From Seiridium cupressi (taxonomy: Eukaryota > Ascomycota > Sordariomycetes > Amphisphaeriales > Sporocadaceae): a DNA stretch of 64,000 nt. Within the stretch, counting starts at the first letter, position 1; each line of letters begins with the position of its first letter. The stretch spans positions 62,001 through 126,000 of the forward strand of contig JARVKI010000064.1 in the NCBI GenBank assembly GCA_036674765.1, given 5' to 3'. Positions 32,001 to 42,388 of this stretch are shown here, in pieces. The notes under the pieces were generated by a model. The model made no database searches. It was not told the DNA's origin and was given only the letters and a program-made list of their open reading frames with translations. A program made the position numbers and the translations under genes.

Positions 32001-33907
32001 ATGGCCGCTTACGGCACCGGTAATGGCGCGCCGTCGCCTCGATCGTTTGCCGTACAGAAGCAGCGCCACCAAAGCAGCTTCGTCGGTTGCTCCAAAATCA
32101 CCGACTATGAGCTTCTCCACAAGCTTGGTGAAGGGACCTTTGGGTAGGTGCGCAAACGCAATGCGCCGACGACCACAATGCTAACATGTCATTCGACAGC
32201 GAGGTACACAAGGCGCGATCGAAGAGTAACGGGACTTTGGTAGCTTTGAAGAAGATCATTATGCACAATGAGAAAGATGGAGTGGGTGATGGCTCTCCAA
32301 GTCTATCGTGACGCTGGACCGCTGACGCTCACCTCAGTTCCCCATCACAGCGCTTCGAGAGATCAAGCTACTGAAGTTGCTTTCGCACAAGAACGTACTC
32401 CGATTAGATGCTATGGCCGTTGAGCACCACACAAAGAGTAGTGAGTAGCGCTGAATACGGCCTTGCCTTTCAACATCTCGCTAACAGCCGACCTTCTACA
32501 GCCGACAAGCGAAAACGGCCCATCATGTACATGGTCATGCCCTACATGGATCACGATTTGTCGGGCTTGCTCGAGAATCCCAGTGTCAACTTCACTGTTC
32601 CACAGATCAAATGCTACCTAAAGCAGCTCCTCCAGGGCTTGCAATACCTCCACGAGAACCACATCCTGCACAGAGATATGAAGGCTGCCAACCTGCTCAT
32701 CAGCAACAAGGGTATTCTTCAAATCGCTGACTTCGGTCTTGCAAGACACTACGACGGCCAGGTGCCCATGCCAGGTGGCGGTGGTGGTGAGGGCAAGAGG
32801 GAATACACGGCACTAGTTGTTACGAGATGGTACCGGCCTCCTGAGCTGCTCATGAACCTCAGGAAATACACCACAGCTATTGACATGTGGGGTGTAGGGT
32901 ATGTTCATATCGCATACTAATTTTCTGACTTTGCACTAACATTTGCCAGATGTGTATTTGGCGAAATGCTGGTGGGCAAGCCCATTCTGTCAGGCGAGAG
33001 TGATGGCCACCAACTAGAAATCATCTTCGACCTTTGTGGTACCCCTACCGACCAGTCGATGCCCGGCTGGAGGCAACTGCCTGGCGGCGAAGCAATCAAT
33101 CCGAGACCAAGAACTGGAAACCTGTCTCAGCGCTTCAGAGAGCACGGCGGACAAGCTATCTCCTTGCTGAAAGAGTTCTTAATGCTTGACTGGCGAGGTC
33201 GTGTCAACGCCGTTGACGCTCTTGAGCATGCTTACTTCAAGTCACCACCTTACCCTGCAAAACCGGAAGACATACCATTCTACGAGGACAGCCACGAACT
33301 GGACCGTAGGAAGTTCCAGGCTCAAAAGGCCGCTCTTCCTCCAGCACCCAGGGGAGGCACAGTCGGTGTAGGTGCATACGAGGGCCCCCAAGGCTATGCG
33401 AATGGCGATGGTTATGGCAATGTACGGGCGAACGGGAGACACCCAAATCAGCATGGTCATCGTAATGGAGGCCACAACGATAGGAGACCGGCTTGGAACA
33501 GAGATCGCGATCACCCACTTCCTGACACCAGATTGCCCCCTCGGCCACCTCCGCCGGAGAATGGATATGACGACTTCCCCGAGTACCGTGAGAGAGACCG
33601 GGCACCTAGGAATCGCGGTGCAGGCGGTGCAGGCGTCGCTACGGCCGGCGTTGGAGGCGGCAATGTCGACACATATATTCCTGCCTACAACGCCAGCCAC
33701 CCATCTTATGCCCGCGAGCGTCCGCCTAGGGATGATCGCCCACCTCGGGAGGACCGACGCAGACGCGACGACCGTGAAGAATGGCGTCATGACAGGGATC
33801 GCACCGATCGTGTGAGAGACTACGATGATCGAAGCCGAGCCAGCAGGACCAGAAGCAGAAGTCGCTCACCCATCCGCGACAGAGAGCGTGACCCGTACCG
33901 CCGATAG
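32001..33907 (+). CDS. bur1: BUR1/CDK9-type cyclin-dependent kinase
   Basis: Bur1 phosphorylates RNA polymerase II and elongation factors in the nucleus, promoting transcription elongation. Exons are 32001-32143, 32200-32281, 32338-32440, 32502-32898 and 32950-33907, giving 560 residues. The glycine loop GEGTFGEV is at 43-50 and the catalytic Lys is Lys65. PITALREIK (78-85) is the PSTAIRE-type cyclin-binding helix. HRDMKAAN has its catalytic Asp at 168, and DFGLAR starts at 186. [14 protein letters not shown] carries the likely activating Thr212. A Gly-rich insert lies before the activation segment. The C-terminal 200 residues are rich in Arg, Asp, Gly and Ser, ending in RS dipeptides and DPYRR. 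After the TAG at 33905 the frame stays open for 83 more codons (see separate entry). Confidence 0.95.
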
Positions 33908-34159
33908 GATGGCCGTCGTGGTGCTAACTCTGGTCGGGATCAGGACCATAAATCGAAGCGAGACTATCGGCAGCGCAGGAACCAGAACCTCTCATATGGA
34001 AAATCTCGTGAAGCCCACAACGTTGGAAATGCATGGTCTTCAGTGGGTGGAAGCGCGGGACTCAAATCACCAGGGTACAAGCCCCCAGCATCCAAGAGTG
34101 GGAGCTTTAGGCTTGCTACCGGACCGGCTGAAACCCCGACCACGACTTCCCCAACGTAA
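33812..34159 (+). other. Possible optional intron and alternative C-terminus of BUR1
   Basis: After the BUR1 TAG (33905-33907) the same frame continues for 83 codons to TAA 34157-34159, again Arg-, Asp- and Ser-rich (GRRGANSGRDQDHKSRRDY at its start). A stretch from 33812 (GTGAGA) to 33907 (ATAG) has intron ends, is 96 nt long, a multiple of three, and begins at a codon boundary. Its last bases are the stop codon. Splicing it out would replace the RS-rich end with the longer tail; keeping it would end the protein at DPYRR. Readthrough of TAG would give both. No transcript evidence is available. Confidence 0.45.
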
Positions 34160-34798
34160 TAGGACAATAAGAAGCAGAAAGGCGAGGTTTTGACGAGCGA
34201 AGCTCGAGTGACGCTGGGGCCCGGAATACTGAGATGTCGATTTTGCGGCGAACGCAGATCACGACATCTTGATCCGCCATCAAAACATAGTATCCCTCAA
34301 ATCTCGAACAATGGCAGGATGGCCGAAGTAGCCAGAGGAGGCCAGTCTCGATGGTGTAAGGGTTTTGGGATAGCCCGTAATTTTGTTTCATTCTTCATGT
34401 TCATACTTAGGGTTATGGAAGGACCTGGAGTTTGGCAAATCGGCGTTTTATCGAGGTTTGAATGTCGTGATATCGCGGGAATGCTGTTGTGCCGGGGAGT
34501 TGTTGGTTTGCCGCCTCAAGTTTGGCATGCATCAATATGGCGTACATGAGTGTACAGGTTCATATACATCAGTGCTCAGCAGCAGATGCTTTCAATGGCC
34601 CTGCCTAATTTAACGGAATTGACAAAACAATATCTTTCGGACTTTCAGGCGCTCATCTATTATCCCGGGATCCCATTATACCTGCTTTGAAATCGTTACT
34701 TGTCCACGCTGGCCATTCGAGCGGCCCTACATTGCTGGCCCAATGCGTAACAACTTCCATTAGCTGGGTCATGCAGCCTAGCCATCCACATTGCACGT
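34160..34798. other. Convergent 3' region after BUR1
   Basis: About 640 bases between two convergent genes. Frames such as 34190-34549 plus show no family features. I see nothing else in it. Confidence 0.4.
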
Positions 34799-35774
34799 TC
34801 ACTCGGACTCACTACTCTCCTCATGTATCGTCTGGGCTAGAAGGCCTCTAAACCTCCGGCTCGGCTTGATAGGGCTCAGTCGCGTGCTCCGGGATTGCCG
34901 GTATGCCTGCTCGAAGAGCCTGCTTGTCATCTGGACGCAGATTTGGTCAGCAAGCCCTCAATTAATCGCGCCACTTATGTAAAGAGTAGCACAGCGATAC
35001 TGCATGGGCCTGAATGCCAATGAAAGTAAACCTTGTATACGTACAGCAGATCTTCCCCCCTCCCGGTGTAGTGATCCTGGCCCTGAAAGCAGGTGCTCGA
35101 AATCGGTTGATGACGATGAGGCTTGGTCGTCATATTCTTCCTCCTTAGGCGCTCCTTCATTGCCCTGATCCTGGTATTCGAGATCTTGTAGTCGTAGCTG
35201 ATATTCCCCGGATGCGGGTTTTGCTGAAGGCGAGATTCTGAGCAAGGAAAAGAGAACGCTGCTGGTCCCCTGCAGTATGCAGGCAGAGCAGACTCCAATC
35301 AGGGCTGCCACAGCGAACTGAAGAGGCGTTAGCCTATGAGCGGTAGTCTACCTCATACACCTGGAGGCTCTCATTTTGGGGAGCAGTGTCGGTGATGCAA
35401 CGTACATAGATATACAGATACTAGAAGCGTGTCAGTCACTTGCACTTGTGCCGAATCTTGGGGTCTCGAACTTCTCTCACCTTAAACTTGATAATCAGTC
35501 CAACCAGCAAACCACCTATGCCTACAAACAACTTCCACAATGCCCATATTGGTGAGAGTAAGAACGCGATGACTCTCCATATATAATATAGTGGATAGGT
35601 CAGGGGTGTCGCGAGGACCGATGCAGCGCGGTAGACGTATTTTGGCGCATTGGCTACTACGTTGAGCGCGATCCACGATACAGTCCAGTACAGTCCCGTA
35701 AGGAGATAGATGAATGAAGCGGATATCAACCCAAAGGTTGTAGATAGCGGCGTCTGCCAGTCAAGGCTGGCCAT
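34799..35774 (-). CDS. Unnamed fungal membrane protein, four exons
   Basis: I do not recognise a named family. Exons are 35481-35774 (ATG at 35774), 35406-35420 (only 15 nt), 35045-35317 and 34799-34930, all joined in phase 0, giving 237 residues. The introns are 35421-35480, 35318-35405 and 34931-35044. The first 98 residues hold two or three hydrophobic segments (about 14-42, 62-75 and 78-95). Another spans the junction of exons 2 and 3 (YLYIYFAVAALIGV). The middle is acidic and Ser-rich. The last exon is basic and then acidic, ending QTIHEESSESE, which resembles the end of similar proteins I have seen in other ascomycetes. The tail could be a cytosolic regulatory segment of an endomembrane protein. 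The last intron is the least certain; without splicing the frame ends at a TGA near 34958. Confidence 0.65.
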
Positions 35775-36966
35775 GGCCAGATGCGGGAACAAGTACTACT
35801 GGTCGCTGGCTAGATGTGGCATCGTGTAAGGCATTTGAAACGGGCAAAACGAACGAATTGAAAAAGGGAGGTTCAGTTTTTCAGAAACGAAACCAACCAA
35901 GATAGAGTGTCAAGATTTTCTGCTGTTCTTTTCTTTTTCTGCTTCAAAGTCGAGATTAATTCGTGATATGGAAGCTCAACCTTGTTCGGTCACCAATATG
36001 CTCATGAAAAGCGAACCTTGAGTTTGGCGCGTCATTCAGGAACACTGATGTCGACGGCGGGCGGAATGCAGGGGTCCAGGGCTCTCGGCTCCAGGTTTGG
36101 TGGGCTGGGTTCTACGATGGACGATGATGATGGAGTGGATCGGGGCCGTGGCCCATGCCATTTGGAGGGGCGAGGGGCTTGGAGTTGGCGGGGGGCCTGT
36201 GTCGATTAGCGGCTTCGAAGCTTCAACTCAACGTCGGCTGGGCCCTTTCAGTGCAACTCACTCTACTTCGTATTCATTCCTACATTACAGATTGACCCGA
36301 GCCCAACCAGAGCGCTTAATTCGAGCCCATTGGGGATTTGCGTGTGTTCCATACCGGCTTCTAATCAGAGTTCTCGGCCTGAACTCTGACTCAGTAGCTG
36401 CCGTTCAATCAGAGCTGCACAGTGCCTCACCGTAGATTGGCCCTGCAGCAATTCAGGTCTCATGACTGCCCACGCCGAACCACATGAGCGCTGATTCAAC
36501 CTTGAGCCTCGTCGCTTCTCCGGTCCATCCAACCACCGACCCCTAAATCCTCGCAGCCAGCCGAGACAAGCACGGCTTATTGTCCCAAGGAAGTAGCTGG
36601 TCGCGCCGCTCCCGTCGCAATACCCTCGCTGCCTCGGGTTAGGTAACGCCTGTACGTGCTCTCGTTCCCCCACAGTCCACTGGTCCTGAGGTACTGCAGA
36701 TCCCGCAAGTCTGCAGCGCTGCACAGCACAAGCCCAGCACCGCGCCTGCCTCAGCTACCCCGGCTGCGAGCTGTGCAGCTCCGTCAGCTCAGCTGCTGAG
36801 GTCCTTCCGTTCCGAACTGCGACCATCCTCGTCCGCGCGAGCCCCAAGCACCAAGGCACCAAAGCACCAAAGCACCAAGCAGCACCAACCCCCACGTTGC
36901 ACCTCGTTCCTAGTCTCGTCACCTCGCCGCAGAGGCAAGGACCCTCCGAGTCCCCAGAAGATCAAA
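35775..36966. promoter_or_regulatory. Divergent region upstream of the SNF1 beta gene
   Basis: About 1.2 kb. The first part is AT-rich with T- and A-runs near 35925; the rest is GC-rich and pyrimidine-rich, and probably contains a long SNF1-beta leader. The octamer repeat at 36847-36888 lies in it. No gene is visible. Confidence 0.4.
36847..36888 (+). repeat. Octamer repeat AGCACCAA in the SNF1-beta leader
   Basis: Five copies of AGCACCAA, one with GG at its start and one separated by two bases, lie 79-120 bases before the start codon. The stretch is probably transcribed as 5' untranslated region. It could act on translation or be simple slippage. Confidence 0.7.
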
Positions 36967-38608
36967 ATGGGCAACAACCCCTCTACTTCGAAGCCGGCCA
37001 CCCCCACTCAGCGTCACCACGTCGAACATGCCGAGCGGGTGGACCGTTCCTCCGGCCACGACTCCCCACGAGCAAGCAAGAAGCAGGAGCCCAAGAACCT
37101 AATTGCCGCCGCTCAGCACCAACATCAACACCGATCTACAGCCTCGTCCGCCGAGGCAAGTGTAGTCTCGGCCCAGGGCTCGACCATTGGCCCGAGAGCT
37201 ACTGGAACCACGAGGCCATTGTCCATACTCGGCGGCCCGTCCGCCTCCAACTCGCCGAGCTCCCGCTCCTCCGTTGCCAAAGCAAAATACCCAGAAGACC
37301 ACGATGAGCCGAGCAAACCAGTTGATGTCCCCATAGCCCAGAACTCTCAACATAGCACAGCGGAATCATCCATCCGTTCGTCCTCGCAGTACGATACTGA
37401 TCCTCTTTTGACCAACAACCCTGCTTCTGCAAGCGTCACAGACATGTCGTACAACCTGGCAAGGCCGCCTAGGTTGCCCTTGCCTATCGAGGAAGAGGTC
37501 CATACGCCTGGATCGCCTGTGATTGCGCCACAAGATATTGGGCCCTCCATCGAAGCCATAGAGAGTAGCTTGGACAAGGAAGAGTCAGCTGGAGCAGACC
37601 TGACGAGGAAATCCTCAGGGCTCAGTAATGCCACCGACGATGATGATGCCGAGGAGTTGAGAGTCGACAAGACGAGGACAGTTTCGACGAAAGTTGAATG
37701 GTTACAAGGTGGGCAAAAGGTCTACGTGACGGGGACGCCGTTTCAATGGAGTCGAAAGCAGAGGCTACATCCTGCGTAAGTGCTCTTCTTTTGATTCAGC
37801 ACTGATATCCTGCGAATCCTGCACTTGCGATCCCAGTACCCAACTACTGGTGTTGATCTTCGCGAAAACGTTTGGTGAAGTCTTGCGCTGCGCATTACTG
37901 ACAATGTATGTATAAAGTAAGGGCAGAGAAGGAGTCCTTGAAGCGACCATACCAGTCTACCCCGGAACGCATCACATCAAATTCTTGGTGGATGGTAGTA
38001 TGGAGACTTCAATGCATCTCCCCACGACGGTCGACTTTGGCAACAATTTGGTGAACTACATAGAAGTAAGTGGCGAGGATGCGCATGCCCGTACTATGAC
38101 GCTTGGAGCAACACCTCCGAAGTCAGCCACGGAAGCTCAAGCACTGCCTTCAAGACAACCCTCAAAGACGGACCTGGAAGCCGAGGAGAAGCCACCACAA
38201 AAGAAAGTCATCTTGCCAACAGACAGGTTCAGCGGTGTTATACCTCAATACCTGTCCGACTTTGATCAGCCCGAAGATTCACGAGCCTACCAATTATCGG
38301 TAGGGGCGCTTGACAAGTTGCCGACACCTCCTTCGTTACCAGGTTTCTTGAGCAAACCAATCATGAACGCAAATGCGCTCATCAAAGACGATAATAGTGT
38401 CCTAAACATGCCAAACCACACTGTTCTGAATCATCTTGCCACAAGCAGCATCAAGAACAACGTATTGGCTGTTTCTGCGACAACAAGATACAGGAATAAG
38501 GTGAGTTGGACTAGCACGCAGCTGCACGGCAGATTCCACAGGTCGTACTGACACGCGAAACAGTATGTGACGACGATCGTCTACAAGCCGACTTCCGATG
38601 ATAGCTAG
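36967..38608 (+). CDS. SNF1/AMPK complex beta subunit (GAL83/SIP-type)
   Basis: The beta subunit holds the catalytic and gamma subunits of the glucose-sensing kinase SNF1 together and sets its location. Exons are 36967-37775, 37918-38500 and 38564-38608, giving 478 residues. The start MGNNPSTS is a good N-myristoylation signal, which would place the complex at membranes. A Ser/Pro-rich disordered region follows. The glycogen-binding module (CBM48) spans about 240-320, with VEWLQGGQKVYVTGTPFQW and, after the first intron, GTHHIKFLVDG. The C-terminal ASC domain lies about 375-478, starting at IPQYLSDF and ending in YVTTIVYKPTSDD from the 15-codon last exon. Only one beta gene is seen, as is common in filamentous fungi. 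Confidence 0.93.
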
Positions 38609-39066
38609 GTGCCTTTCCCAGTCGAGCGAGAGGAGTGTAAGCATGAATAAAGAAACTGTGGCAGAATGTAATTCTCTGCAGTATGCGAACAGTCGGTGTT
38701 TGGCGAAATAGGTACGCGACTTTCGCGCAGGGCAGTAATCTCCCTGGGCAAAAAGATACTGGCGGATGATATACCCTTGGACACTGAAGGAAGCCTGAAT
38801 ATTGGCCGCAACTTTTTAGGTGGTCATGCTATTGCCCCTCATAGGCTGGTAAAACTTGTTGGTAATTTATACGCGTAGCCTTTCTCAAATGAGTGAAATA
38901 AGTCAAGAAATCACAACGTTTGCGTGCCAAATCTTACATGCATGGGTGCTTGCCTACCCCTTTCCCTGTTAATAGCTTCTTCCTTCATCTCGTACTTCAA
39001 ATGTTGCGATATGCATGCGAAATGAAAACAGAGGTCTTTAACGTATTTGATCATTTCATTTCCTAC
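38609..39066. other. Convergent 3' region of the SNF1-beta and KAE1 genes
   Basis: About 460 bases with no recognisable gene; probably both 3' untranslated regions. Confidence 0.4.
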
Positions 39067-40191
39067 TTAGTCATCTCTCCAAGCGATATGTACTTCATCC
39101 GTCCTAAATCTCTGTGTGCACATACTGTCCTCCAGCTTCGTCTCGTACCCCGTCTCCCAGGCCAACAGTCCTGCCAGCGCTATCATGATGCCATTGTCGA
39201 TACAGAACCTCTCGTCTGTCGCATAGACACTCCCGCCTCTGTCCGCAGCCATTTGGCCCATCATCTCCTGGAGTCTCTCATTACAGCCTACACCACCCAC
39301 CACAAGAACCTGCCGCGACCCGACGTGCGCCATTGCACGCTCCGTAATCTCGACAAGCATCGCAAACACGATCTCCTGTAATGTGAAGCACAGGTCCGCC
39401 GGCGTGATCCTTACCTCACCATCTTTCAGCTGGCCGCCTTCCTCCGCCAAGACCTTGTCCTGGGCAAACATCTGCGCCGCCATGACATCCGCCGCCGCCA
39501 GAATCCCGCTGAAGCTGCAGTCCATGCCTTTCACGGCATACGGCAGATCGAGCAGCACAGGCGTCCGGCCGCCCTCGGATGCCTTCTTGGCGATCTGCTC
39601 TACGTTGTACCCCGGGAACGGGTCGTTCGGTATCCTCAACGTCCTCGCAAACCGGTCTATGCAGTTGCCCACGGCTATGTCAAGGGTCTCACCGAAGATG
39701 CGATACCGTTGTGATGCGTAGGCAATGACTTGTGTGTTCCCGCCGCTCACGTATAATACCACCGGATTCGAAGCCCCCGTGATCACGCGACCCATCTCAA
39801 TGTGCCCCACGCAGTGGTTCACCCCGACCAGCGGTTTGTCCCAGAGCAGGCTCAGCGTCCGGGCGCCGATCGCGACCGACGTCAGGGGCGCGCCCATGCC
39901 CGGGCCCTGCGTGAAGCATATGCATGACAGCTGGCCCGGGGCGATCTTGGCATCTCGCAGGGCGGCGAGCGCGACGGATGTGAAGTGCCGGCGGTGGTGC
40001 AGCGCTGTGTCTTTGGGGAGGAAGCCGGTGCCGGGCGGGGAGACGAATGTGTGTCGCACGTTGGAGAGGATCGTGGTCATGTTGCTGGATGGGTCGTGGG
40101 AGAGCACCCCGATGGCCAGCTTGTTGGCGCTGCCTTCAAGGCCCAGGGCGTAGAGGAGCCCGGTGCTGGGATGTGTTGTCCGTTTGGACAT
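39067..40191 (-). CDS. kae1: KAE1 (OSGEP), tRNA t6A threonylcarbamoyltransferase of the KEOPS complex
   Basis: Kae1 transfers the threonylcarbamoyl group to adenosine 37 of tRNAs that read ANN codons, as catalytic subunit of KEOPS in the cytosol and nucleus. One exon gives 374 residues from the ATG at 40191. The ASKHA-fold signatures are complete: [13 protein letters not shown] near 17-29, [11 protein letters not shown] at 93-103, and the metal-binding HCVGH with His126 and His130. [22 protein letters not shown] and the C-terminal [10 protein letters not shown], with its metal-binding Asp, follow. There is no mitochondrial presequence, which separates it from the mitochondrial paralogue Qri7. 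The gene looks intact. Confidence 0.95.
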   Translation of the reverse strand: MSKRTTHPSTGLLYALGLEGSANKLAIGVLSHDPSSNMTTILSNVRHTFVSPPGTGFLPKDTALHHRRHFTSVALAALRDAKIAPGQLSCICFTQGPGMGAPLTSVAIGARTLSLLWDKPLVGVNHCVGHIEMGRVITGASNPVVLYVSGGNTQVIAYASQRYRIFGETLDIAVGNCIDRFARTLRIPNDPFPGYNVEQIAKKASEGGRTPVLLDLPYAVKGMDCSFSGILAAADVMAAQMFAQDKVLAEEGGQLKDGEVRITPADLCFTLQEIVFAMLVEITERAMAHVGSRQVLVVGGVGCNERLQEMMGQMAADRGGSVYATDERFCIDNGIMIALAGLLAWETGYETKLEDSMCTQRFRTDEVHIAWRDD

Positions 40192-42388
40192 TGTGAGGGG
40201 CTAGAGTCGGGGACTCGATAGTTTGAGGCGAGAGTTTTGAAAGATTTCTTTTCGAGGTACACTGGCCGCAGAAGGAAAGTCTTTCCTGGATATTTTTGGG
40301 ACTAATACGTGGTTTGCGACGATGTATCTTGAGATGATATTGCCCCGCTCTTTGGAAGTCATTAGGCTTGGGAGCTTTCAAGGCTATTTTATCAGTGAAA
40401 TTTCTATTTCACATGTATGAACAATCTCGTTGGAAGCCAAGGAGCATCCTCATTCAGTAGAACACAGGTGGTAAGAAATAAGCGTTCACTAACACATGGC
40501 CAAAGTATCTGTACTGAGTACTCGTGAAGTCAACTTTTCTGAAGTCATCGCGGGGTCGCAGCCGTTGAGGCTTCTTATCGCTGATGTACTTTCCTGTCAA
40601 GTCTCCTGGCTCGCAACACGGGCACAAAACCCCATGCAAGAATACCTGCGGGCTCGGTATCTTATCAGTCCTCGGCTCAATTCTGCCAGACCAAAAATTG
40701 CCCAAAGAGCGCAGACCCTTAAAATCAGACGGACCCAGTTAAACCGGGGGACTTGGCCGCGTGCGTCGACATATTGTGGGCCCCCCTACCACAGGCTGAG
40801 AGTTTCTTACACAAGCAGTGCTTTGCATACCACAACCGGCGAGAATATGCCGTCTGCCCGCCGAGGATTCTCTTCCTTTCCCACCAACCAGCCAACCTCT
40901 ATTTGCCCCGATCTCTCTCTCCCCTGTCATGTCGTCGACTACTCTTCCTCCCTTTCAAGATGCGATATGCTCTTGGTATCACCAGTGGCTAGATGCCGAT
41001 TTACTGTTCTTCCCCGATCAGTCTTCGGCACTTCGCTGTAAGTCAAGGAGGATTCCTCCGAGCTCCGCCTCTGCTCCATACACATTTGCTGGCCAGTGTC
41101 GATAGCAGACTTTCTCTTTTTCTTCTCCTACTGACCGCCATCTGTCTCTTGCATACCTGGACATACAGAGAAACAAGTACATGACTCCCGTCGTACATAC
41201 TCTGCTTCGCCGTGCGGGTGCAAATTAGCCGCTTCGAGATCCGGTCCGACTGAGTCTTCTCCGCTCAACCCTTTCACGCCCCCCCAGCATGAACACCTTA
41301 TTTTACCACACGAAACTGCTCTGGAACTTCTCGTCTGACTCGGAAGACACGCTGATCGTACTCTTCGTGGAAAGAAAAGCTTTGCGGGAAAATACGATGT
41401 CAAGCTTGACGGAGGTATCTAAGGCCCCGTATTTCGTGCTGCCGCAGCACCCGTCCGACGATAGCGGACGACAGCGGACGACAGTGTTATTTCGTTCAGC
41501 ACGATAACGCCTCGACTGCGGGCATCGAAACATCATGTTTCCTGTCCATGTCAATCACCGGGTTGCTCCTCTGGTGTGCGAAATTGGCCGTCTTGGACAC
41601 CACGGGGTAGAGTCCCACAGCTCCACCAAGACATGCCTCGATCGTCTTCGATATCTACAACACGTCAATGTGATGACACTTAGCAACATGATTTGTCGGC
41701 CTGTTTCGACGCTCTACAATAATTCGAATATCACCTGCGCCGCCGGGGTCGGATATTTACTCATGTTTTCGTGTCGAGACAGGATTTCGTCCACTGAGAA
41801 TCCGGGCTAGCATCACAAATGTGGGAGTTGGTGATCATGGAGCACTTCCAACGTATTGGACTTGGTTTTCCAACGACTCCGAACAAAGTACGAGACGATA
41901 TTCGGACATGAAAGGGCGATCACGAGGCATCAACGACAAGGGATTTGATGGTTAAGCGGGTTTTGAATTTTGTTGGTCCTCCACTGCCCATCAGCGCCAA
42001 AATCACGACGCTCTCGACACCTCCCCAACTCCTGGCTATGCATTCATCGTCGCAGAAAAAGATATATATCATACAAACACGGTTGCCCTCGGTCCAGGCT
42101 GCCGTTCGCCTGTCCACGATGCTCCTGGCGAAGACCCTCCTCTATGCGCTATTGCAGCGATGCAATACACGTCCTTTCTATTCCTGTACAGGCCACCTCT
42201 TCCAGACAGCGACAAAAAGCTTTGCCAAGCAGGCGCATTATAAAAAGTAGTGGAGAAATATTGGAGATGAAGTAGATGCCGGGCACCGAAGAAGCGTTCA
42301 AGGATCACCGCGGGCGATGAATTTGAGTTCTAGCCTCCATCGCCAGAATGTCGATGTCATGCTTGTCCCACCCGTTCCGGTAATCGCC
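40192..42388. other. Region between KAE1 and EPL1 without a clear gene
   Basis: It holds the KAE1 promoter (from 40192) and the EPL1 3' end. I tested a possible spliced gene from ATG 40929: its likely donor (41039, GTAAGT) joined to the acceptor before 41171 gives an immediate stop. The stretch 41380-41810 has some protein-like runs in plus frames but also stops, and matches no family I know. It could be a decayed gene. Confidence 0.4.

Noticed and set aside
35775..35792. Upstream start for the membrane protein at 35792
   Set aside because: The codon there is TTG; the first ATG in the frame is at 35774 and fits the hydrophobic start.
40496..41041. 181-codon open frame on the plus strand
   Set aside because: No recognisable domain, and it overlaps other frames of similar length on both strands.
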